This document shows, one piece after another, positions 9,410 to 18,155 of a DNA stretch of 64,000 bases (positions within the stretch are counted from its first letter, which is position 1; each line of letters opens with the position of its first letter). The notes under the pieces are model-generated. The model saw only the letters and a program-made list of their open reading frames with translations. It was not told where the DNA came from and searched no databases. Origin of the DNA: Candidatus Latescibacterota bacterium (GTDB lineage: Bacteria > Latescibacterota > UBA2968); NCBI GenBank assembly GCA_022824945.1, contig JAJDYX010000023.1, positions 78,001 through 142,000 on the forward strand, read 5' to 3'. Made by a program: the position numbers and the translations under genes.

Positions 9410-9748
9410 TCAATTTTCATTCGGATATGCAGTCACAAAACGTGGATGGGACTGGCCTTTATCTATAATCCAGACCGTTCGTAGAAAAATAAAATTTCCA
9501 TTTGGTGCCAGCATTTCGCCATCAATAACAAATTTCTCGCCATAAGGTGTTGACAGGCTATTTTGTACCTCATACGAGTGTGCAATCCCAATCAAACCCT
9601 CATGAAGAAGAGCTATATTTGTCTCGTTAAAACCAGAAGCACGTAAATATCGAGCTTTAGGGCCACCAACAGGATGAGATTCTGATAAAAGATAGTCAAT
9701 GAGCTTTTCTGGCGAAATATAAGCATTTTCCCTATTGGGTAAATTCAT
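9410..9748 (-). CDS. DUF6883 protein
   Basis: A 112-residue protein matching the DUF6883 pattern: an N-terminal LPNRENAYISPEKLIDYLL, the SHPVGGPKARYLRASGF core with His, Lys and Arg, GEKFVIDGEML, and a final RTVWIIDKGQSHPRFVTAYP. The same domain occurs at the end of some phage head-morphogenesis and polymorphic proteins, which has led to the idea that it is a small RNase-like toxin domain; I treat that as inference. It is followed at once by DUF4926. The 123-bp gap between it and the O-methyltransferase stop holds nothing I recognise. Confidence 0.78.
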   Translation of the reverse strand: MNLPNRENAYISPEKLIDYLLSESHPVGGPKARYLRASGFNETNIALLHEGLIGIAHSYEVQNSLSTPYGEKFVIDGEMLAPNGNFIFLRTVWIIDKGQSHPRFVTAYPNEN

Positions 9749-9871
9749 GTGTTATCGCTCATAGTGCTCAACTTTCTCAATGGATTGAAGTAGAAATATA
9801 CCCTTGTCTTGTCCCAATTGCAACAGCAGAGAAGGATTGTGCGGAAGGAGCTACTGAACCTATTAAACCTC

Positions 9872-10489
9872 TCAGGATAGCTTAACGGCAATGAGATGCG
9901 ACTTTTGCAAGGGGAGAATACACGTCATATAATCGGGCGCCTCGTCCAGGCGGCTCTTAAAGGCGGACCAATGTGGATCCATGTACCATTGTTCGACCGC
10001 AGACCAGCCATCGACAAAGATGAAAGCCCCTGGTGCCAGACGGCTTTCCAGCATACCGAACATAGGCGCGAAAGCGTGCAGGCCAAAATCAACAAAAACG
10101 AAATCCACGCGATCGGGAAGAGCAGCGATAAAAACATCACCAGTACTGGTGTGACATTCCACCAGATGATCCAGACCGGCGGCTCGCAAATTGCCCTGAG
10201 CTGACGCGGTTTTTTCGGGCATCTGATCCAGGGTAAAAACGCGGCCTCCCGTATGCTGCGCCGCGGCAGCCAGATGCAAAGTGGAATATCCGTGCGAAGT
10301 ACCAAATTCGACCAGTGTCCTCGCCCGCTGGTGAACCGCGGTAAGACACAGATAATGAGCCACCTCTGGGCTGGCAGCCTTGAGGCGCAGCGGGTCGGTA
10401 GAACCAGCTCGGCGCTCCTCCTGATCGCGACTGTGAAGGTGGGCGACAAGCACGCGTTGGGCTGGCGTAAAGAGATCTTCGATATGCAC
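9872..10489 (-). CDS. Class I SAM-dependent O-methyltransferase-like protein
   Basis: A Rossmann methyltransferase of 205 residues. Motif I is VEFGTSHGYSTLHLA, followed by an acidic TLDQMPEK strand end, the VDFVFVDFG strand and a GAFIFVDGW strand, in the order seen in caffeoyl-CoA-type O-methyltransferases. The substrate is unknown. I favour a GTG start at 10489 with AAAGGGG five bases before it, which leaves 11 bp after the helicase stop; a TTG at 10504 would overlap that stop. It is likely co-transcribed with the helicase. Confidence 0.82.
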   Translation of the reverse strand: MHIEDLFTPAQRVLVAHLHSRDQEERRAGSTDPLRLKAASPEVAHYLCLTAVHQRARTLVEFGTSHGYSTLHLAAAAQHTGGRVFTLDQMPEKTASAQGNLRAAGLDHLVECHTSTGDVFIAALPDRVDFVFVDFGLHAFAPMFGMLESRLAPGAFIFVDGWSAVEQWYMDPHWSAFKSRLDEAPDYMTCILPLQKSHLIAVKLS

Positions 10490-10500
10490 AGAGTCCCCTT

Positions 10501-11901
10501 TCAAAACATTTCTCGTTGCTTCCCATCGTACGCATCGTGTTGTCTGCGGCGGCGGGAAATGCGGTCTTCAACCGTGTTGCGGGAGATCACTTCGTAGAGA
10601 ACGGCGTGTTTGCCTTCGCGGCGGCGCAAAATGCGCCCCAATCGCTGGACGTGTTCACGAATAGTACTCGTCCCCGAAAGCACAACCGCGACATTGGCCT
10701 CGGGTACATTGACCCCTTCGTTGAGCACGCGAGAAGTGACAAGTGCGAGAATGTCCCCCTCATTAAAAGCTTTGAGGATTTCCCGGCGCTCCTTTGTGCG
10801 GGTCTGGTGCGTAATGGCGGGAATGAGAAATTGCTCTGAAATATTATAAACAGTTTCGTTATCATTGGTAAAAATGAGCATGCGGTCGCGAGGATGTTTT
10901 TTTAGCAAGTCTTCCAGCACGCGCAACTTAGCGGTTGTGCCCAGAGCGACTTTGCGATAGCGACGATAGGCGAGCATCGCCCTTCGGCCATCGCTGGAGC
11001 GAGCCGAAAGACGCACGAAATTTTGCCATCCAGAAGCACTGCCCAACCGCAGATTCTTGGACTCCAGAAAAGCACTGAATTGCGAACGCGCGGTTTCGTA
11101 TTCGGCGCGCTCTTCGGCCACCATATCGACTTCAATGCGCTGCGTATTATACTCAGAGAGATAATCGCCAGACAGGTCGCGGATACCCTTTTCATAAACA
11201 GTTGGCCCCACGAGATCGCGCAACATAAGATGGCGACCATCGGGACGTTCGAGCGTGGCTGTAAGCCCCAGGCGATAGGGCGCAATAGAAAGTTCTGCAC
11301 CGTGAGAATAGGATTCGCCGGGCAGGTGATGGACTTCGTCAAAAACGAGAAAACCAAAACGATTGCCGTAGCGATCCATGTGCATATACGCACTGTCGTA
11401 AGTCGTTACAGTGAGATCTTCAAGCTCGTGATACCCCCCACCCAGGATGCCGATATCACAGGAAAAAGCGTCTTTGAGCAAGTCATACCACTGATTCATA
11501 AGATCAATCGTAGGCGCGACAACAAGCGTACTGCGGGCCACTTCTGCAATCCCCATCAGCGCCAGAAGCGACTTGCCCGACCCCGTGGGCAGAACAACCA
11601 CGCCGCGATATTGATTTGATTGCCAGGCGTCAAAGGCTTCAGCCTGATGCGGATGTGGGGTGTGTTCTCGGTTGAAATTGAGTTTGAGGCGGTTGTATCG
11701 CGGGACGACATTTTTTGTTTTTACATCCTGAGCCTGTAATGCCTCGACAACATCGCGATACCGGTGCGCCTGAGCGCGCCAGCGCCCCACGCGGCTATCC
11801 CATACAAATGGAGATGGCGGCTCATAATCCGCTGGCGGATCCAGAAGGACGAGCGTACCATCGTCGAACGCAAGGCGCATGTCGGGAGATGGAGATGGCA
11901 A
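10501..11901 (-). CDS. XPB-like superfamily 2 DNA helicase
   Basis: A 466-residue DNA-repair-type helicase. The N-terminal 80 residues contain the short FDDGTLVLLDPP domain seen in archaeal and bacterial XPB proteins. The motor shows PTGSGKS at 105-111, VVAPTIDLMNQW, a DEVHHLPG box at 188-195, GLTATLERPDGRH, and in lobe 2 LIFTNDNETV, VTSRVLNEGVNVP and QRLGRILRRREG. The start is a TTG at 11901 with GAGG eight bases upstream; the next ATG, seven codons in, has no ribosome site. In archaea XPB pairs with Bax1, and a DUF790/Bax1 gene lies downstream in the same series. Confidence 0.9.
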   Translation of the reverse strand: MPSPSPDMRLAFDDGTLVLLDPPADYEPPSPFVWDSRVGRWRAQAHRYRDVVEALQAQDVKTKNVVPRYNRLKLNFNREHTPHPHQAEAFDAWQSNQYRGVVVLPTGSGKSLLALMGIAEVARSTLVVAPTIDLMNQWYDLLKDAFSCDIGILGGGYHELEDLTVTTYDSAYMHMDRYGNRFGFLVFDEVHHLPGESYSHGAELSIAPYRLGLTATLERPDGRHLMLRDLVGPTVYEKGIRDLSGDYLSEYNTQRIEVDMVAEERAEYETARSQFSAFLESKNLRLGSASGWQNFVRLSARSSDGRRAMLAYRRYRKVALGTTAKLRVLEDLLKKHPRDRMLIFTNDNETVYNISEQFLIPAITHQTRTKERREILKAFNEGDILALVTSRVLNEGVNVPEANVAVVLSGTSTIREHVQRLGRILRRREGKHAVLYEVISRNTVEDRISRRRRQHDAYDGKQREMF

Positions 11902-11936
11902 TATGAGTACCTCGAAGGATGTAGTATAGATTTCTC

Positions 11937-12003
11937 ACACAGAGACACGGAGACGCAAAGAGATGGGACTGGCAGGAGGTGAGAACCAATCCCCAGTCCC
12001 TCA
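11937..12003. repeat. Dispersed intergenic repeat sequence
   Basis: This gap holds ACAGAGACACGGAGACGCAA, a motif of a type often seen scattered between genes in other bacteria. Next to it an 8-bp inverted repeat, GGGACTGG (11965-11972) with CCAGTCCC (11993-12000), encloses AATCCCCAGTCCC. The G-rich heptad theme returns at 39348 and 42493. Nothing here codes. Confidence 0.5.
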
Positions 12004-12010
12004 TCTTTAA

Positions 12011-12640
12011 CTACGGTCTTGCCAACCGAATGGCGTGATCGGCGGCGGTGAGATAGGGAAACGATTGTTCGAGAAAGGCTTTGAGAAGTGTGTCTGCATT
12101 CAGATCTGATGTATCGATCTGAAATTTTTGTTTAAAAAAGGATTTGCGAAATTCTTCTTGAAATGCCTCCTGCACTTCTTCGATATCCGATTCGGGTACA
12201 AGGGGAAAATCGTGTGGATCGTCTTTCATGCGCTGTTTGATAACCTCGGGACTGGCTGTGAGATGCACCAGAATAATATCTTTGGGCATGTCTTTTTCCC
12301 ATGCCTGGGGATTTTCGACCGGGCGCGCCAGGTCGGGATAGTAATAGCGTTGACCATAGACCATCTCCTCAATGTGGAAACCCGTGAGCAAAACGTGCTG
12401 GTAATTGTGAACCAGGCGCACGTGATAAGCGATCTGAAACCGCTGAAAACGCTCTTTGATGGGCGATGGCAACTCGGCCATGGCCTTTTGATCTGCGGGA
12501 TTCGTAAGGGTTTGCTGATCGGGAACGGAAAAGTGATCGTCCATGTGATGGCGAATACCGCGCTCCATGCCCCATTTTTGAATCGCTTGAACCAGCGTGG
12601 TTTTGCCCGTGTATTCCGTACCAATTGCAATGACGCGCAT
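12011..12640 (-). CDS. P-loop nucleotide kinase-like protein
   Basis: A 209-residue P-loop protein with GTEYTGKTT at residues 7-15, a DDHFSVPD segment, an LTGFHIEEMVYGQRYYYPD substrate-lid-like region and ILVHLTASPEVIKQRM near the base-binding strand. The architecture is that of thymidylate or deoxynucleoside kinases, but the substrate is not readable. AAGGAG precedes the ATG. It is divergent from the TetR gene across a 134-bp gap that must hold both promoters; an AAATATAGT on the minus strand is a possible -10, not a secure one. Confidence 0.75.
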   Translation of the reverse strand: MRVIAIGTEYTGKTTLVQAIQKWGMERGIRHHMDDHFSVPDQQTLTNPADQKAMAELPSPIKERFQRFQIAYHVRLVHNYQHVLLTGFHIEEMVYGQRYYYPDLARPVENPQAWEKDMPKDIILVHLTASPEVIKQRMKDDPHDFPLVPESDIEEVQEAFQEEFRKSFFKQKFQIDTSDLNADTLLKAFLEQSFPYLTAADHAIRLARP

Positions 12641-12774
12641 GTGAAGCTCCTTGTTGAAAAGTCGGTTTAGATAGACTATATTTAGTTTCAGGACGGTTCA
12701 TGTTATTAATTTGTAAAACTTAAAGCAAAGCAAAAAAGACGCCGACTTGTCGAATCTATCGTAAAAGGCACATC

Positions 12775-13386
12775 ATGGGACGTACGAGCGATGCAAAAGA
12801 GCGGCTGATACGGGCTGCGATGGATTTGTTTTTTACGCGCGGTTATACCGACGTGGGCGTACAGGAATTGTGCAAAGCTGCTGGGGTAAAAAAGGGGAGT
12901 TTTTACCACTTCTTTGAAACCAAGCAAGACCTGGTGCTGGCTGCATTAGATCGATGGTGGGAGATCACACGAGAGACCGCCTGGGAGCGGGCTTTTTCAT
13001 CGGAACGACCACCTCTGGAGCGGATTTCGCGTTTTTTTGAACTGGTCTATGAGCAAAATTGCCAATTTTACGAGCAGCACAAACAGCTTTGCGGGTGTCC
13101 GTTTGGCAACCTCGCCGTGGAAATGAGTGCGCACGAGCCGCTGATCCGCCATAAAATTGACCGCATTTTTGAAGATGTAATCGGCCGATTGCAAAGAACA
13201 CTCGATGAAGCAGTAGAAGCCAGTGATCTATCCCCCATGGATACGCGAGAAACAGCTCTGGCATTGTGGGCGTATTACGAAGGCATTTTGATACTGGCTA
13301 AAGCGCGGCAAGATCTGGATCTGTTAAAACGGCTGGGACAGCGCGCTGTGAGGTTTTTGCAAGTGTCGCGGCGACATGTAGCATGA
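12775..13386 (+). CDS. TetR-family transcriptional regulator
   Basis: A 203-residue repressor-type regulator. The helix-turn-helix spans residues 26-46 (DVGVQELCKAAGVKKGSFYH) followed by the usual HFFETKQDLVLAAL. The ligand domain carries CGCPFGNLAVEMS (106-118), a signature of one TetR subgroup. An AAAAGG site precedes the ATG. The dioxygenase and sugar-kinase genes follow with gaps of 7 and 9 bp, so it probably controls its own operon. A short CGACTTGTCG palindrome upstream is a possible operator. Confidence 0.9.
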   Translation: MGRTSDAKERLIRAAMDLFFTRGYTDVGVQELCKAAGVKKGSFYHFFETKQDLVLAALDRWWEITRETAWERAFSSERPPLERISRFFELVYEQNCQFYEQHKQLCGCPFGNLAVEMSAHEPLIRHKIDRIFEDVIGRLQRTLDEAVEASDLSPMDTRETALALWAYYEGILILAKARQDLDLLKRLGQRAVRFLQVSRRHVA

Positions 13387-13393
13387 GGATCTT

Positions 13394-14179
13394 ATGACCC
13401 TTTCGAAACAATATCAAAAAGATGGGTTTTGCGCTATTTCTGACCCGGTTTTTTCAACCAACGTCGTCAATGCCGCAATTCAAGGCATGGATGCTGTACG
13501 CGCGGGGAAGTACGATACCGGACACCCACCTGAAAACTCCCGATGGAACCCCGGCGATGATCCCAAAGCACTGTGCAAAATTGAAATGCCGCAGATTGCG
13601 AGTCACGGCATCATGGACCTGGTCTCGCATCCCGGCCTCGGCAAACTCGCCGCTGAAGTCACAGGCGCAAAAATGGTACAGGTCTGGTGGGTTCAACTGC
13701 TCTACAAACCTGTAGGCGAACCCACAGATCAACGCGTCACCAATATCGGCTGGCATCAGGATCGCTACTACTGGCGAATATGGGAAGACGGCAGCGAACT
13801 CTTCACAGCGTGGGTCGCCCTCAGCAACATCACACCCGATGCAGGACCAATGCGCTTTGTCCCCGGCTCACACCGCTGGGGGCTTTTGGATATCGACTTC
13901 GGCTTTCAACAACAAGACCTCGACACATTGCGCAGCGGCATATCAATACCCGAACAGGCCACCTGGCGAGAAGTTCCCATGCTCCTGCCCCCCGGCGCAT
14001 TGAGCCTGCACGACTGCTTCACCTTACACGGTAGCGGGCCCAACCGATCCAACAGTCCTCGCCGCAGCTTTGCCATTCACATGCGCACAGAAAAATCGCG
14101 CCCCGTCAACGACGAGCGACAGGGCCTCACCCGACACATTGACGACCTATCCAAATGCCCGGTTATCTATGAATCGTAA
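13394..14179 (+). CDS. Phytanoyl-CoA dioxygenase (PhyH) family protein
   Basis: Fe(II)/2-oxoglutarate oxygenase of 261 residues. The iron ligands appear as His 121 and Asp 123 in GWHQDRYYW and His 212 in LHGSGPNRS, with Arg 223/224 placed to hold 2-oxoglutarate. FVPGSHRWG is the usual post-core turn. The substrate is unknown. GAGG precedes the start. It sits between a TetR regulator and a xylulokinase-like gene, which suggests a role in a regulated small-molecule or sugar pathway rather than in fatty-acid alpha-oxidation. Confidence 0.9.
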   Translation: MTLSKQYQKDGFCAISDPVFSTNVVNAAIQGMDAVRAGKYDTGHPPENSRWNPGDDPKALCKIEMPQIASHGIMDLVSHPGLGKLAAEVTGAKMVQVWWVQLLYKPVGEPTDQRVTNIGWHQDRYYWRIWEDGSELFTAWVALSNITPDAGPMRFVPGSHRWGLLDIDFGFQQQDLDTLRSGISIPEQATWREVPMLLPPGALSLHDCFTLHGSGPNRSNSPRRSFAIHMRTEKSRPVNDERQGLTRHIDDLSKCPVIYES

Positions 14180-14188
14180 GGAGTATCC

Positions 14189-15736
14189 ATGAGCAACCTG
14201 TATCTCGGGCTTGACGCCAGCACGCAGAGCTTGAGTGCCATTATCATAGACATCGACACCCGCAAAGTCGTGTACGACGTCTCTTTGAACTACGACGAAA
14301 CACTACCGCACTATGGCACTCAAAATGGCGTCCTCGACCATCCCGACCCCAAAATTGTTCACTCGCCACCTCTCATGTGGGCCGAAGCCCTCGACGTGCT
14401 TTTTGACAAAATGAAAACCGAGGGCATAACCCTCGACAATATCCGGGCCATCTCTGGCTCGGGGCAACAACACGGTTCTGTCTATCTCAAAAATGCGGAT
14501 ACCTTATCAAATCTCAATCCATCAAAATCCCTCGTAGAAAACCTCGAAGGGATATTCTCCCGCGACACATCTCCCATCTGGATGGATTCTTCTACCCGCG
14601 CCGAATGCGATGAAATCTGCGACGCCCTCGGCGGCCTTCAAGCCACAGCCAGCGCCACGGGATCCACCACCTTTGAGCGCTTCACAGGACCACAGATTCG
14701 CAAATTCTACAAAACACAACCCGATGCTTATAACAACACCGCACACATCATGCTCGTCTCTTCCTTCATGGCCTCTCTGATCGCGGGCAAAGTTGCCCCC
14801 ATCGATCACGGCGATGGCGCGGGCATGAACCTGATGGACATTCAAACCCGAACCTATCATGCTACCGCGCTCGACGCCACAGCACCCGATCTGTCCCATC
14901 GCCTGCCCTCGCTCGCAGAATCCCGCGCGATTATCGGCACTGTGAACCCCTACTTTGTCGATAAATACGGCGTCAATCCCAATGCACAGGCACTCGTCTG
15001 GTCGGGCGACAATCCCAACAGCGTCATCGGCCTCGGTCTTATCCGAGAGGGCCTCGTCGCCATCTCACTCGGCACCAGCGACACCTACTTTGGCACAATG
15101 AAAAATTGCCAGACCGACCCGCGCGGCGAAGGTCACGTCTTCGTCTCACCCACTGGCGACTATATGACCCTTATATGTTTCAAAAACGGCTCCCTCGCCC
15201 GCGAAGCCGTACGCCAATCTCATAGTCTGGACTGGGACGGTTTTTCCCATGCCCTCCAATCCACCCCCCCGGGCAATAATGGGAAAATCATGCTTCCCTA
15301 TTTTGAACCCGAAATCGTGCCCAATGTCCTCAATCCCGGCGTACACCGCTTTGACCTCGACGAACAGGACGCCGCTGGCAATTGCCGCGCGGTTGTCGAG
15401 GCGCAAATGATGTCCATGCGCATTCACGCAGAATGGATGGGCGTGCGTCCCTCAGCCATCTACGTCACAGGTGGTGCCTCGGTCAATCCCGAAATTCTCC
15501 AGATTATGGCCGACGTACAAAACTGTCCCGTTCATCAATTTGAAGTCACCAACAGCGCGGCTCTCGGCGCCGCACTCCGCGCCGCACAGGCGCACCTCAA
15601 CACTTCCTGGGAAGACATCAGCAAGGGCATCGCCGAACCCCTATCTGGCTCCGTCGTCAAGCCCACCAACACCGCAGTGTATGACGAACTGGTCAAAAAA
15701 TATGCCAAATGCGAACAAATCGCGCTCAACAAATAA
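14189..15736 (+). CDS. FGGY-family carbohydrate kinase, xylulokinase-like
   Basis: A 515-residue sugar kinase with the two actin-like halves of the FGGY family. LGLDASTQSLSAIIID is the N-terminal phosphate loop, SGSGQQHGSVYL the sugar-side segment, and DHGDGAGMNLMDI closely resembles animal-type xylulokinases. The C-terminal half has ISLGTSDTYFG and YVTGGASVNPEILQIMADV. Phosphorylation of D-xylulose or a related ketose is likely. AAGGAG precedes the ATG. It is the third gene of the TetR operon and ends only 3 bp from the convergent hydrolase gene, with no terminator visible between them. Confidence 0.88.
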   Translation: MSNLYLGLDASTQSLSAIIIDIDTRKVVYDVSLNYDETLPHYGTQNGVLDHPDPKIVHSPPLMWAEALDVLFDKMKTEGITLDNIRAISGSGQQHGSVYLKNADTLSNLNPSKSLVENLEGIFSRDTSPIWMDSSTRAECDEICDALGGLQATASATGSTTFERFTGPQIRKFYKTQPDAYNNTAHIMLVSSFMASLIAGKVAPIDHGDGAGMNLMDIQTRTYHATALDATAPDLSHRLPSLAESRAIIGTVNPYFVDKYGVNPNAQALVWSGDNPNSVIGLGLIREGLVAISLGTSDTYFGTMKNCQTDPRGEGHVFVSPTGDYMTLICFKNGSLAREAVRQSHSLDWDGFSHALQSTPPGNNGKIMLPYFEPEIVPNVLNPGVHRFDLDEQDAAGNCRAVVEAQMMSMRIHAEWMGVRPSAIYVTGGASVNPEILQIMADVQNCPVHQFEVTNSAALGAALRAAQAHLNTSWEDISKGIAEPLSGSVVKPTNTAVYDELVKKYAKCEQIALNK

Positions 15737-15739
15737 TTC

Positions 15740-17062
15740 TCAATACGCCTCAGCCTTCAAGGCCCCCGCGTTCTCTTCATCAACAAAAGCGCGATAGGTA
15801 TGTGGTCGTCGCTGCATCCAGTTAATCCCGCGAAAGCACCCGCGACTCTTTGGCATAAATCCATCCACGAGATTCACCTCAGCGGTCACAAACCGTTCAC
15901 TGCCATCATTCCATGCCAGCACATGCCCGGTGCGATCAATAATACAACTGCCCTCCGCGCGATTTACCGCCACCACCATACACAACTGGTTGTCCAGTGC
16001 CCGCGTCTGCATAATCCCGCGAAAGCGCTCGGGGTCCCACGTATGATCTTCTGGATGCCACGCGCGGTGATCACCCATAATTGGCAACAACAAAAAGTCC
16101 GCGCCGTTTAACCCGATCATCCGCGACGACTCAGCCGCCGAAGAATCCATACAAATATTGCACCCAATCCGTCCGATCCCTGTATCAAACACTGGAAAAT
16201 CATCACCCGGCAAGATACCCGAATCCATCTCGCCACCCACGGCCAGATGCACCTTGCGATATTTGCCATCCACGCCGCCATCGGGCGCGAGCAAAACGGC
16301 TGTATTGTGAACGGCATCACCATCTCGTTCAATCACACCCAACAGCACATATACGCCATAATCGCGCGCAACATCCGCAAACGGCTCCGCCTCGGGTCCC
16401 GGCACGGGCACTGCCAGTTCCAATGGACTCCCTTTAACCCCATATTGCAATGCAATCTCGGGCAATACAATCAAATCGGGTTTTTCTTTTTCACATATCT
16501 CTCGGCACAAAGGCAAATAAAGATCGACATTGTCCTGAATCGACTCAAACCGCCGGTCGCGATCTTCTCGCCGTCCCGTCGCGACACAAATTTTCACGGG
16601 TTTGTATGATTCCGCCACTTCGGTTGCGATCACTTTGGGCAATTGCCATTCGGATGATCCTTTAACCGACCAGCGAAACGTATAGCGCACGGTCAAATGT
16701 TCAGCATCTTCCGGGGCAGTGAGACGCCGTGAAAATTGCACAGTGTCGCCATTCCATTCGGGAAGGAGATAATCCCAGCACAGAACTTCGCTGCGCCGCC
16801 CACTGTCCCGATCCAGGTGGCCCCAATACGCCTCACAGCGCAACACATCGCGTGCCGTATCCACATCACAAAACTGCGTCTGAGCAACGATCTCATACAT
16901 TTTGCCGGCCTCAACACCCGAATACGCGATCTGCCATCCGCCAATACAAGTCCGCGTCCCATTTGCGGCAATTGCCAGCGTATCTCCACTGCGTTCTGTC
17001 AACGGCGCAGCGGTCGGATGCGGCGCCCAGGGTTCAATAGACTCAAGTTGTAACTCTGACAT
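15740..17062 (-). CDS. Carbon-nitrogen hydrolase with extra N-terminal domain
   Basis: A nitrilase-superfamily amidase of 440 residues. The catalytic triad is readable: Glu 202 in VLPEIAL, Lys 270 in KYRKVHL and Cys 304 in CNICMDSS. About 150 residues precede the nitrilase fold and look like an all-beta, carbohydrate-binding-type domain (WQIAYSGVEAGKMYEIVAQT, then VRYTFRWSVKGSSEWQLPKV). This fusion is unlike the compact 270-residue family norm. There is no signal peptide. GGAGCAGATT precedes the ATG. A PhyH gene ends 36 bp upstream and is probably co-transcribed. The substrate is unknown. Confidence 0.87.
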   Translation of the reverse strand: MSELQLESIEPWAPHPTAAPLTERSGDTLAIAANGTRTCIGGWQIAYSGVEAGKMYEIVAQTQFCDVDTARDVLRCEAYWGHLDRDSGRRSEVLCWDYLLPEWNGDTVQFSRRLTAPEDAEHLTVRYTFRWSVKGSSEWQLPKVIATEVAESYKPVKICVATGRREDRDRRFESIQDNVDLYLPLCREICEKEKPDLIVLPEIALQYGVKGSPLELAVPVPGPEAEPFADVARDYGVYVLLGVIERDGDAVHNTAVLLAPDGGVDGKYRKVHLAVGGEMDSGILPGDDFPVFDTGIGRIGCNICMDSSAAESSRMIGLNGADFLLLPIMGDHRAWHPEDHTWDPERFRGIMQTRALDNQLCMVVAVNRAEGSCIIDRTGHVLAWNDGSERFVTAEVNLVDGFMPKSRGCFRGINWMQRRPHTYRAFVDEENAGALKAEAY

Positions 17063-17098
17063 AATCTGCTCCTTTTTTAATTTATCGCAAATCTCAGA

Positions 17099-17947
17099 TT
17101 ATTGTTCGATCCAGTGACGGTACAAAGGCTTCACATCTTCTGGCAACCCGTCGTAAACCTCTTTTTGCAATGGCATAGATTCGTAATTCTTGCCACCTGT
17201 CTCCACCACCATCATCTCGTGCTCGGGTTTGCCAATATGCGACGGATTCAAATTCAACCACCACGGGGCATAGCGCACAATCAATGCCACGCGCGGTTGA
17301 TCACTCTGATTTGATGCCACTGCATGCCACAATCGACTATCGTAAATCAGCACACTGCCCGCTGCGCCCTTCACCTGCATCTCGGAGGGATACGGCGCAT
17401 CCTGATCCACATCGTCCATCCCACCTGCGGCCGGATTATCGAGCCATCGATGACTGCCCGGCACGAGAAATGTCCCGCCGTTTTTCTCATTAAACGCCGT
17501 CAACATCCAGATAGACGACAAATGCAATAACGCATCGGGATACGGCGAGGGAATATGCGACGCATTCGTTGCATTATACGGCCAATCCGCGTGCCAGTAT
17601 CCCCTTTCATTGCCCGGATAATTGATCACACAATCGGTGCAAGAAACGCGCGCATACGGTCCAAATAGCGCATCTATCACATCCATCATCTTTCGACTTG
17701 CCAGATAAGGTGTGAAAACCTGCGTTTCATTAATCACCTGCCGCAAACTCGCCACCCCCTCTGCACCAACGCGATGTCCCCGCGCCCGGGTTGCGGCCAG
17801 TGCCGCCTCAGATTCCGCGTGTTTTCGCGCCTGTGCTGCCACGATGGCTTGCCGCACGGCATCCACCTCATTTTCGGGAATCACGTTTTCAACCACATAA
17901 AACCCATCGCGTTTGAGTTTTTCGAGGATATGAGAAACGGATATCAT
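17099..17947 (-). CDS. Phytanoyl-CoA dioxygenase (PhyH) family protein
   Basis: A second Fe(II)/2-oxoglutarate oxygenase, 282 residues. His 119 and Asp 121 (GYWHADWPYN) with His 208 (RLWHAVASN) form the iron site, and Arg 219 is the likely 2-oxoglutarate anchor. FLVPGSHRW is conserved. A GGAGGG site lies before the ATG. The gene leads into the nitrilase-fold hydrolase gene and is divergent from the BamA-like gene across about 210 bp, so both promoters lie there. It is only distantly similar to the copy at 13394. Confidence 0.9.
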   Translation of the reverse strand: MISVSHILEKLKRDGFYVVENVIPENEVDAVRQAIVAAQARKHAESEAALAATRARGHRVGAEGVASLRQVINETQVFTPYLASRKMMDVIDALFGPYARVSCTDCVINYPGNERGYWHADWPYNATNASHIPSPYPDALLHLSSIWMLTAFNEKNGGTFLVPGSHRWLDNPAAGGMDDVDQDAPYPSEMQVKGAAGSVLIYDSRLWHAVASNQSDQPRVALIVRYAPWWLNLNPSHIGKPEHEMMVVETGGKNYESMPLQKEVYDGLPEDVKPLYRHWIEQ

Positions 17948-18155
17948 TTACACCCTCCAGAATATTATTCCGCAATACTGTTGCAAAAAAGATACACATG
18001 TCGTATTGTTTCACAGAATGCATACTGAGTTTCAGATATTAGTTATACGCACAACTTCTTATTTTTCCAAATCTTATTTTTTTGGCGAAAGACCCATGAC
18101 GGTTGGGCACAGTTTTTGCATAATTATATCTAAAAACCACACGAGTGCTGCCATC

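Noticed and set aside
9742..9885. A plus-strand frame reading WIEVEIYPCLVPIATAEKDC between DUF6883 and the methyltransferase
   Set aside because: It has no start in the gap, overlaps both flanking genes on the other strand and matches nothing I know; it could be a remnant but cannot be supported.
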